Assembly (NCBI GenBank): GCA_003537495.1
Contig: DPSB01000484.1
Location: 1 to 14,977, forward strand
Direction: 5' to 3'
DNA: 14,977 nt
DNA from: Cytophagales bacterium
Lineage (GTDB): Bacteria; Bacteroidota; Bacteroidia; Cytophagales; Cyclobacteriaceae
Every line of letters begins with the position of its first letter. Positions within the stretch are counted from its first letter, which is position 1. The translations under genes and the position numbers were made by a program. Of this stretch, positions 6,059 through 12,429 are shown piece by piece. Below the pieces are notes generated by a model. It was not told where the DNA came from. It made no database searches and was given only the letters and a program-made list of their open reading frames with translations.

Positions 6059-7305
6059 GATTGCTGCAAAAATTTATCGCGCGCATCAATCCTTTTTATC
6101 AATCCTTTTATTGCCTTGGCAGGATCGGCTACAAATGGGTTGGTTTCATCCCACACGTAACCGGCCAGCACCGAAGTAATCTGACTTTTAAATAAGGGAT
6201 CTGGATTTTTTGCAAAGAATATCTTTTCCAAACGACCATCGTACCACGCAGCCACAAACTCACGAAAAGTATTTACACCTTTTTGAAGTTTATCGGTGTA
6301 GTGTTGGTGCCAATCAAACACCTCGCCTTTTAGTTTACGGATTACAAGTTTACTGGCTAAATGACTGGATACAGCCGCGAACATTACACCCGATGAAAAG
6401 ATTGGATCAAGAAACTCTGTTACGTTTCCGGTAAGTACATATCCTTTTCCGAAAAAAGTATTTGAAACAGACGACCAGCTTTCCAGTTTACGTGGTTCAA
6501 ATACTAATGGCGCATCACCAAATCTTTTTTGTAAGTGTGGTAATCCAGCTACAAGTGCTTTAAACTGTTCATTCAAATCACCAGGATAAGCAGCAAAAAA
6601 CTCGTGGCTACCTACAAATCCCACGGAAGTGGTACCGTTGGCAAACGGAATAATCCACACCCACACAGCCGGAGCATACACTACAATGATGATGCGATTG
6701 GGTTCGTCAAACTCCGCGCGATGAATATCTTTTACATGCGCAAAAATTGCTTTGCGCGGATCGAGCGTAGAGGGTTTCTCTAATTTGAATAAGCGAGGAA
6801 TTACTTTACCGTAACCGCTCGCATCAATAATAAAACGCGCTTCAATTTCTTCGGTGCGCCCATCTGTATGTTGCACTGTAGTAACTGATGTTTCATCTTC
6901 ACGAATAGTTATTTCGGTAACAGTGGTTTCGAAATTGACAGGCACACCTTGCTTTTGTACTTCGGTAGCCAATGCCATATCAAACTCTGCGCGCGGCACT
7001 TGCCACGTCCATTTCCAACCAGCAGTAAACTGTTCGGCAAAGTTGTAATCGGCTACTTCATAATCGCCACGCACAAACTTAGCCCCAAACTTCTCCTGAA
7101 AGTTTTTCTGTTTTATTGCATCAAGTAGATTTGCTTCTTCCAACACTTCCATGCAGCGCGGCAATAAACTTTCACCAATTACAAAGCGTGGAAATTTTTC
7201 GCGCTCTACTACACGCACCTTAAACCCGGCCTGATGCACCAAGGCAGAAGCGATACTTCCCGCGGGGCCGGCACCAATTACCAATACATCTGTTTTACTT
7301 TGCAT
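6055..7305 (-). CDS. Flavin-dependent halogenase-like / FAD oxidoreductase
   Basis: A 416-residue FAD enzyme of the tryptophan-halogenase / geranylgeranyl-reductase group. It shows GAGPAG at 11-16 (FAD binding), GESLLP at 44-49, a lysine at 72 in QEKFGAKF that lines up with the halogenase catalytic Lys, WVWIIP at 215-220 matching the halogenase WxWxIP signature, and the second FAD motif ending in TEFLDPIFSSG. Known: flavin halogenases use reduced FAD, oxygen and halide to make hypohalous acid that reacts with electron-rich rings; relatives hydroxylate or reduce. Chlorinated flexirubins have been reported, so ring chlorination of the phenol is a reasonable guess. Hydroxylation or another ring oxidation is the alternative, because such proteins also occur in clusters making non-halogenated pigments. 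No flavin reductase is seen in the window. The stop overlaps the next start by 4 nt. Confidence 0.85.
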   Translation of the reverse strand: MQSKTDVLVIGAGPAGSIASALVHQAGFKVRVVEREKFPRFVIGESLLPRCMEVLEEANLLDAIKQKNFQEKFGAKFVRGDYEVADYNFAEQFTAGWKWTWQVPRAEFDMALATEVQKQGVPVNFETTVTEITIREDETSVTTVQHTDGRTEEIEARFIIDASGYGKVIPRLFKLEKPSTLDPRKAIFAHVKDIHRAEFDEPNRIIIVVYAPAVWVWIIPFANGTTSVGFVGSHEFFAAYPGDLNEQFKALVAGLPHLQKRFGDAPLVFEPRKLESWSSVSNTFFGKGYVLTGNVTEFLDPIFSSGVMFAAVSSHLASKLVIRKLKGEVFDWHQHYTDKLQKGVNTFREFVAAWYDGRLEKIFFAKNPDPLFKSQITSVLAGYVWDETNPFVADPAKAIKGLIKRIDARDKFLQQS

Positions 7306-7308
7306 AAC

Positions 7309-8406
7309 TTATTCTTGCTCAAGAATGAGTGCTGCATTACAGCCCCCAAATCCGGATGCGGTTTTTAAAATTCTTTTTTGTGATTGTGACCTAACTCCTT
7401 GCGTAATGTTGAGCGGAACAGAAACACCGTGAGCTGTATATCCTTTTGTATCGACTGTTTCGTTCTGCAACATACCTTGCATAGCCATAATGGTTTCAAT
7501 AACTCCGGCCGCACCCAGTGTATGGCCGAAGTATCCCTTTAATCCCGTAAGGGGAATTTGATTGAGCCCGGCTAATGTTAACGCTTTAGCTTCCATCTCA
7601 TCGTTAAACAAAGTTGCTGTTCCATGCCCTGAAATAATATCAACTTGTTTTGCAGTAAGTTTCGCTTGCATGAATGCTTGCGCGATGGCGCTGGCCAGTT
7701 CTTCTCCGGTGCGCGATGGCCCCGAGATGTGATTGGCATCGTTGCTTAGGCCAAAGCCGGTAAGTTTTATTTTACGACCTGTCTGAAATGATTCCGGTTC
7801 TGTAGTCAATAACAAAGCGCCAGCTCCTTCGCCCAGGTTAATACCTGAACGATCCTTATCAAACGGTTTGCAAGGTTCGCTGCTCATGGCTTGTAAGCAT
7901 TGAAAGCCAGAAATAATAAACGGACTAAGTACATCGGCACCTACCACAAGTGCGTGATCGTATTCGCCATTTTGTAAAAAGCGTTTGGCCGTAATCAACG
8001 CCAGCACACCTGAAATGCAGGCATTAGAAACAACCAACGAATTTTTTAACCCCAGTTGTTGCGTAACATGCGAGGCCGTTGTATGCAAAGCCAACCGCGG
8101 ATGATTGGGATCGTTTTTAAGTAACTCAATATTCCCCTTGGTAGTAGAAAGAATAAAAAGTGTTTTATCGGGCGGAAGTGTTGTTTGTTTTACGATTGGT
8201 TGAGCAGCCTGCAACACCAGATTTTCAAAACGGGTATTGGTACTTGTTGCTTGTAAATTGGCGATAGTGGAAGCATAAAACGGAGAATCAGTTAACTCAG
8301 TTTTAGTAATACCACTTTTACCCGCACGAACGTTTTGATAGTTAGCTGTTGTGGTTTCACCTAATGGAGAAATCATATTATCGCCTACTACCCATACCGT
8401 TTTCAT
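7309..8406 (-). CDS. Beta-ketoacyl-ACP synthase, short form
   Basis: A 365-residue condensing enzyme about 40 residues shorter than typical FabF, with the shortening in the N-terminal third. The active site is complete: Cys130 in SNACISG, His261 in SGHGTATLFND and His295 in YFGHTLGAAG; NLGEGAGALLL is also present. Three in-frame ATGs exist (8427, 8415, 8406). I chose 8406 because it overlaps the thioesterase stop as ATGA and leads directly into the conserved KTVWVVGDNMISPLG strand. It may perform a specific condensation, for example the first extension of the coumaroyl starter or alkyl-chain synthesis, while the 397-aa enzyme and its dead partner do the iterative steps. That division is inferred from gene number only. 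It resembles the additional KS (ApeR-like) of aryl-polyene clusters. Confidence 0.9.
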   Translation of the reverse strand: MKTVWVVGDNMISPLGETTTANYQNVRAGKSGITKTELTDSPFYASTIANLQATSTNTRFENLVLQAAQPIVKQTTLPPDKTLFILSTTKGNIELLKNDPNHPRLALHTTASHVTQQLGLKNSLVVSNACISGVLALITAKRFLQNGEYDHALVVGADVLSPFIISGFQCLQAMSSEPCKPFDKDRSGINLGEGAGALLLTTEPESFQTGRKIKLTGFGLSNDANHISGPSRTGEELASAIAQAFMQAKLTAKQVDIISGHGTATLFNDEMEAKALTLAGLNQIPLTGLKGYFGHTLGAAGVIETIMAMQGMLQNETVDTKGYTAHGVSVPLNITQGVRSQSQKRILKTASGFGGCNAALILEQE

Positions 8407-8816
8407 ACTCGCCATTTGGTTTTCCATTGTTCAAAAAAAGGCGGAGTAATAAGTTGAAGCTCAAATGTTTTGGCATCTACAAAAACCTGTGTGGTAGAAC
8501 CGGTTGCAACACGCGCATTATTTTCGGCCTGCGTAATTTCGTAGTCAAAGATAAGTTTGGCAGCAGCTACCGTTCGATAAATAGTATGAATGACAATACT
8601 TTCGCCATAGCGCAACGGTTTTTTATAATCGCATTGCACCGATACAATGGGTACTACTATACCCTGCTTATGAAAGTCGAGGTACGAAATACCAAACTCT
8701 TTACCAAAAGCTTCGCGGCCATCTTCAAAGTAGCGGATGTAATGGCCGTGCCATACAATACCCAATGGATCGGCTTCATTAAAACGAACGGGGACAATAG
8801 TTTTATAGCTAGGCAC
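8403..8816 (-). CDS. 4-hydroxybenzoyl-CoA-thioesterase-family hotdog thioesterase
   Basis: A 137-residue hotdog thioesterase of the 4HBT/YbgC type. The signature NEADPLGIVWHGHYIRYFED lies at residues 13-32, with the catalytic Asp16 in ADPLG as in 4-hydroxybenzoyl-CoA thioesterase; a conserved FG-ISY segment follows. It hydrolyses acyl-CoA or acyl-ACP thioesters in the cytoplasm. In aryl-polyene clusters an equivalent (ApeK-like) gene is present and may release stalled or finished chains. The start codon is GTG at 8816, 8 nt inside the dehydratase gene. There is no alternative ATG before the conserved first strand (YKTIVPVRF), so the GTG start is preferred. The gene ends in an ATGA overlap with the short ketosynthase. 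Confidence 0.9.
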   Translation of the reverse strand: MPSYKTIVPVRFNEADPLGIVWHGHYIRYFEDGREAFGKEFGISYLDFHKQGIVVPIVSVQCDYKKPLRYGESIVIHTIYRTVAAAKLIFDYEITQAENNARVATGSTTQVFVDAKTFELQLITPPFFEQWKTKWRV

Positions 8817-9240
8817 GATCCTGGGGTTTAATAAATATTTTCATCTGGCACGAGCAGAGTTCGCGCATATCTTGTTTGGTTTGGGCCTGGATAATAATCA
8901 CCTCAAAAACTCTATTAACTACAGCGATAGAAGTTGTGAGCACAGCACCCACATTTGGAAACTGGTTTATTCTTAAATCGTTGATGGAAGCGATGAAACC
9001 TACGGGTGTGGCCACGCCTTGTTGTTGCGCGAGATAGCCCGCCTGCGCTGCGGCTGTTTGTGCTATGTTTTCGATAAGCCCGGCTTCAGTAAGAAAATTG
9101 TTTTCAACAAAAAGTGTATTGCTCCGGATTTCAAATCGGGTAATAGCGCGTTCGGTTGAGGCTTCCAGCAATTCATCTACCATTACAATAGGTGCCCGCT
9201 GCGGAAGAAACTTTTCAATATGGGGTTTACCAACTAACAC
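8809..9240 (-). CDS. ApeP-like hotdog dehydratase homologue, Glu half-site
   Basis: A 143-residue hotdog protein related to FabZ/FabA dehydratases. The N-terminal FLPQRAPIVMVDELLE (residues 11-26) is the classic FabZ entry (LPHRyPfLlVDrvle). The central helix LIENIAQTAAAQ keeps the FabZ catalytic Glu (Glu57). The GHFPGxPIxPG loop is lost: the alignable part reads FVENNFLTEAG, with Asn where the catalytic His should be. A homodimer should therefore lack a complete site. The homologue at 589-963 has His but not Glu, so a heterodimer could build one. The gene starts at GTG 9240, 3 nt after the acyltransferase stop, and ends 8 nt inside the thioesterase gene. Expected function: a subunit of the 3-hydroxyacyl-ACP dehydratase that makes the polyene double bonds. 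Confidence 0.83.
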   Translation of the reverse strand: MLVGKPHIEKFLPQRAPIVMVDELLEASTERAITRFEIRSNTLFVENNFLTEAGLIENIAQTAAAQAGYLAQQQGVATPVGFIASINDLRINQFPNVGAVLTTSIAVVNRVFEVIIIQAQTKQDMRELCSCQMKIFIKPQDRA

Positions 9241-9243
9241 AGG

Positions 9244-10131
9244 TTATTTTTTCTCCCAAAAGTTATAATAATTAAACCATTGTTCGGGGTAGGTTTTCAT
9301 TTTTACTTCCAGCTCGCTCACATATAATTGCATAAGCCGCTGGGTGTACGCTTGCTTCGATTCATCTTCCGTCCTACTAATAGGCTTGCTCCCAAAAAAG
9401 TGATAATGCTTGTTGGTTTCTTTAAAAGCATAAACAATCGAAACCGGAACGTGAAAAGCTGCGGCCAGAGTAAAAGGCCCGTTGGGGAACAAAGCTTCTT
9501 CGCCCAAAAACCGAACAGGAGTAGTTTTGGTTATGTCCATAAAGCGATCGGCATGTATGCACACCATTTCATTTTTCTGAAGTGCTTCGCCAATAGCATA
9601 CACGTGCGAGAAATCTTCTTTTATCACAATCGCATTAAACTTGCGGTTACCGGTAACCTGCTGCAGGTAATCTTTTATCTGTTGATGTTCGCCATCAAAC
9701 ATCACCACATTCATAGTTGTTTTTATTCGTTCCAAAAAATGCCCGGCCACTTCCCAATTGCCCACGTGGGCACTTAATAAAATTCCACCTTTCTTTTGTG
9801 ATGCAATAGCGAGCAGATTTTCTTCGCCATCAAAATGGTAAGTAAACTTGTTTTGAATGCCAGCCATAATCACAATCTTATCTAACAAGGTTTGCCCAAA
9901 CCTATAATAGTTGGTGTACACACTGAACAAAGCCTTTACTTTAGAATAGCCCTGTCGCAACCGAAAGTATTGGTAAATATGCTTGGATGATTTTAGCGAG
10001 AATAGAAAATAATAAAGGGCAACGAAGCGAAGCAACGCATACCCTGGTAGTAAACCTGCGTTTTTGCATAGGGCCACAAATATGCTGTATCCCAGTTTGG
10101 TTCCGCGCGATTTTCCCTGCCAGGCAGGCAT
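9244..10131 (-). CDS. LpxL/HtrB-family acyltransferase
   Basis: A 295-residue member of the bacterial lipid A biosynthesis acyltransferase family. The HX4E catalytic motif is AHVGNWEVAG at 121-130 with His122 and Glu127; further family blocks are ALQKNEMVCIHADR near 188-201 and FPNGPFTLAAAFHVPVSIVY near 216-235. A hydrophobic stretch at about 28-46 suggests inner-membrane attachment. LpxL enzymes move an acyl chain from acyl-ACP to a lipid hydroxyl. Here it lies directly after an acyl carrier protein (2-nt gap), so it probably transfers the finished polyene or a fatty acyl group from that carrier to a lipid anchor. The family also includes lysophospholipid acyltransferases, and the acceptor is not predictable. 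The ATG at 10131 fits the family N-terminus. Confidence 0.9.
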   Translation of the reverse strand: MPAWQGKSRGTKLGYSIFVALCKNAGLLPGYALLRFVALYYFLFSLKSSKHIYQYFRLRQGYSKVKALFSVYTNYYRFGQTLLDKIVIMAGIQNKFTYHFDGEENLLAIASQKKGGILLSAHVGNWEVAGHFLERIKTTMNVVMFDGEHQQIKDYLQQVTGNRKFNAIVIKEDFSHVYAIGEALQKNEMVCIHADRFMDITKTTPVRFLGEEALFPNGPFTLAAAFHVPVSIVYAFKETNKHYHFFGSKPISRTEDESKQAYTQRLMQLYVSELEVKMKTYPEQWFNYYNFWEKK

Positions 10132-10133
10132 AA

Positions 10134-10391
10134 TTAGGATGGCACTTTTTCAGAAATGCGTTGCTGTACGTAATCGTAGAAATTTTGGAATGTAACAATC
10201 GACATGAAGTCTTCTGGTTTGACTTTAAAGCCGAAGTTGCTTTCGATTACTACCACCAGATCAATATAATCCAGACTGTCGAGTTCCAGCGTCTCTTTCA
10301 GGTTGGCATCGGGTGTGATTTTTTCGGGACTTACCTCAAACTCTTCAACCAAAAAACCGTTGATTTTCTCAATTAATTCCACTTTTTCCAT
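10134..10391 (-). CDS. Acyl carrier protein (first in cluster)
   Basis: An 85-residue acyl carrier protein with ETLELDSLDYIDLVV; the phosphopantetheine serine is residue 39. It is strongly acidic, as expected. The ATG at 10391 is chosen; a TTG one codon upstream (10394) would add a single residue. It lies 9 nt after the FabB-like ketosynthase and 2 nt before the acyltransferase, so it is the likely chain donor for that enzyme. It differs clearly from the carrier at 5190-5450, most visibly in helix III (PEDFMSIVTFQNFYDYV). Function: covalent carrier of acyl intermediates in the cytoplasm. Confidence 0.95.
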   Translation of the reverse strand: MEKVELIEKINGFLVEEFEVSPEKITPDANLKETLELDSLDYIDLVVVIESNFGFKVKPEDFMSIVTFQNFYDYVQQRISEKVPS

Positions 10392-10400
10392 CAATTCTGC

Positions 10401-11618
10401 TTATACTTTTTTTACAATAAGCGTTGAGTTGGTGCCCCCAAAGCCAAACGAATTCGACAAAAATACATCAATATTTTGATTCCGGGTTTTAGCTATAACA
10501 TTCAACCGGGCAGAATGTTCATCGGGGGTTTCAAAGTTAATATTGGGTGCAATAAACGATTCCTGCATCATCAACATACTGTAAACGATTTCACTGGCTC
10601 CAGCCATCCAGCACTCGTGGCCGGTCATGGCTTTAGTGGAACTTACGGGAGTTTTACAGGCTTCAAAAATATCCGCAATAGCACCTGCCTCGCTGGCATC
10701 GCCTGCGGGCGTGCTGGTAGCATGGGCATTAATGTAGTCGATGTCTTTGGCTTGCAAACCAGAGTTTTGCAAGGCTCTTTGCAGCGATCGGGCCGGGCCC
10801 TGCACACTTGGGTTAGAGATGTGTTGCGCGTTGGACGAAAATCCATAGCCAATCACTTCAGCTAAGATGGGGGCACCGCGTTTTACAGCCGATTCATAAC
10901 TTTCCAGAATAACGGTGGCCGCACCTCCGCTGGGCACCAGGCCATCGCGGTCTTTATCGAACGGGCGCGAAGCTGCAGTAGGATTATTTTCACGAATGGA
11001 GAAAGCTCCAAGCGCATCAAAATTTCCCATCGAGTAGACGTTGGTTTCCTGTGCGCCTCCGCAGATGATGGCATCTTGTAAGCCCTGTTGAATTAAAAGG
11101 TAAGCCATACCTATCGCATGCGACCCACTGGCACAGGCGGCACTAATCGTAAAATTTACCCCCTTGATTTTAAATATCGTGGCGAGGTTCATACTCACCG
11201 TTGAGTTGAGTGCCTGAAATACTGAACCCGAACCCACCAACATCGTATCTTTCTTTTCGCGGATAATATCGGTGGCTTCAATTACCGGCTGGGCCGAGCT
11301 GTCGTTTCCATAAATAATTCCCAACTCATTCGCTTCCAGGTAATCACCATCAATGTGTGCTTGCGCTAATGCTTCGAGGGTAGCTACGTAGGCATATTCG
11401 CCTTGCTCGGGTAACATAATACGTGCACGCCTGTCGAGCACACCTTTTAACGAAGGCCGTTCAACAAATCCGGTAAGAGCAGAACGATAGCCCATTTCTT
11501 TTCTTTTAGGATCGAATATTATACCCGATTTACCCTGAAAGAGAGATGCTCTAACTTCTGCCAAGTTTTTACCGATGCAGGAGTAAATTCCAAGACCCGT
11601 TATAACTACTCTATTCAT
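10401..11618 (-). CDS. Beta-ketoacyl-ACP synthase (FabB/FabF-like)
   Basis: A 405-residue condensing enzyme of full length. The active site comprises Cys162 in SAACASGSH, His299 in NAHATSTPAGD and His334 in MTGHECWMAGASE. The NAHATSTPAGD form and the following helix (EIVYSMLMMQ) resemble FabB-type enzymes more than the other two ketosynthases of the window do; GECW-type variation after the second His (GHECWMAG instead of GHxLGAAG) is uncommon. It extends acyl-ACP by two carbons in the cytoplasm. It is followed after 9 nt by its likely partner carrier protein and preceded by a 75-nt gap. It could act in starter extension or in making the alkyl chain of the lipid part; sequence alone does not tell. 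The ATG at 11618 opens directly onto the first conserved strand. Confidence 0.93.
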   Translation of the reverse strand: MNRVVITGLGIYSCIGKNLAEVRASLFQGKSGIIFDPKRKEMGYRSALTGFVERPSLKGVLDRRARIMLPEQGEYAYVATLEALAQAHIDGDYLEANELGIIYGNDSSAQPVIEATDIIREKKDTMLVGSGSVFQALNSTVSMNLATIFKIKGVNFTISAACASGSHAIGMAYLLIQQGLQDAIICGGAQETNVYSMGNFDALGAFSIRENNPTAASRPFDKDRDGLVPSGGAATVILESYESAVKRGAPILAEVIGYGFSSNAQHISNPSVQGPARSLQRALQNSGLQAKDIDYINAHATSTPAGDASEAGAIADIFEACKTPVSSTKAMTGHECWMAGASEIVYSMLMMQESFIAPNINFETPDEHSARLNVIAKTRNQNIDVFLSNSFGFGGTNSTLIVKKV

Positions 11619-11643
11619 TTCTAAACACTTAACACCGAATTTT

Positions 11644-11651
11644 CAAAACTA
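11644..11651 (-). promoter_or_regulatory. Possible Bacteroidota -7 box before the FabB-like ketosynthase
   Basis: In the 75-nt gap between the ketoreductase and ketosynthase genes the minus strand reads TAGTTTTG, which fits the Bacteroidota -7 consensus TAnnTTTG, and lies about 25 nt before the ATG. The nearest upstream TTTG that could be a -33 element is 25 nt away, wider than usual. The match is short and could be chance; the gap may be only an internal spacer of one long operon. Confidence 0.25.
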
Positions 11652-11693
11652 ACCTATTTGAACATTCTAAGCCTTTCAAACTCCAAACAAAAT

Positions 11694-12419
11694 TTACAAC
11701 AACCCACCATTAATGTGAATCACACTACCTGTAACATACGATGCCTGAGGCGATGCCAGAAAAGCCACCACATCGGCCACCTCATCCACTTCGCCAAAGC
11801 GCTGCATGGGAATCATTTTCTTTAGTTCATCTTCTTTTAAATCGTGCGTCATGTCGGTTTTTATAAAACCGGGGGCTACGGCATTTACGGTTACATTTCT
11901 TCTGGCAACTTCCTGGGCCAATGCTTTGGTGGCGCCAATTACGCCTGCTTTAGCAGCCGAGTAATTTACCTGGCCGGGCATTCCTTTTACACCGGATAGT
12001 GAAACCACATTTATAATACGACCATAACGCTTGGTGAGCATGCCATTCAGCACGGCTCGCGTTACAAAATAAAATCCGTTAAGGCTTGCACCCAAAACAT
12101 CCTGCCATTGCTCGTCCGTCATCCAGATCATAAGCGTATCCTGGCGTATGCCGGCATTGTTCACCAGCACCTCAATATGCTTATCGGGATTGGCAGCAGT
12201 CCATTTTTCCAGTTGCTGAGTTACGGCTTCTTTATCCGACACATCGAATTTAATTAAAGCTGCCGTTACGCCACATGCTTCCACCAGTTGTGCCGTGCGT
12301 TGGGCTTCGACATCATTGCTGCGGTAGTTAACCAGAATATGGTAACCCTGCTTGGCCAGTTTAATGCAGATGGCCCTGCCTATGCCGCGCGATCCTCCGG
12401 TAACTAAAGCAAACTTCAT
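11694..12419 (-). CDS. FabG-like 3-oxoacyl-ACP reductase (SDR family)
   Basis: A 241-residue classical short-chain dehydrogenase/reductase. It has the Rossmann motif GGSRGIG at 8-14, NNAG at 87-90, the active-site Asn114, and the catalytic Ser140, Tyr153 and Lys157 (NYSAAK), with the usual Ser-Tyr spacing of 13. An Arg in NYRSND near the end of strand 2 suits NADPH. The C-terminal GxxxHINGG end is typical of FabG. It reduces 3-oxoacyl-ACP to 3-hydroxyacyl-ACP, the step before dehydration, and corresponds to ApeQ in aryl-polyene clusters. It follows the ammonia-lyase after 10 nt, so both are probably on one transcript. It could be mistaken for the housekeeping fabG; the neighbours argue for a pigment-specific copy. 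Confidence 0.93.
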   Translation of the reverse strand: MKFALVTGGSRGIGRAICIKLAKQGYHILVNYRSNDVEAQRTAQLVEACGVTAALIKFDVSDKEAVTQQLEKWTAANPDKHIEVLVNNAGIRQDTLMIWMTDEQWQDVLGASLNGFYFVTRAVLNGMLTKRYGRIINVVSLSGVKGMPGQVNYSAAKAGVIGATKALAQEVARRNVTVNAVAPGFIKTDMTHDLKEDELKKMIPMQRFGEVDEVADVVAFLASPQASYVTGSVIHINGGLL

Positions 12420-12429
12420 GGGTATGTAT

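Noticed and set aside
8407..8427. ATG at 8427 or 8415 as start of the short ketosynthase
   Set aside because: Both are possible, but the ATG at 8406 forms an ATGA junction with the thioesterase stop, as at other junctions here, and starts at the conserved first strand.
8349..8831. 160-codon open frame on the plus strand
   Set aside because: It lies opposite the thioesterase and the start of the short ketosynthase, both with clear family motifs. Its translation has no recognisable motif, and no plus-strand gene is otherwise present.
9328..9777. 149-codon open frame on the plus strand
   Set aside because: It is the shadow of the LpxL-type acyltransferase, whose HX4E motif and family blocks fix the minus-strand frame.
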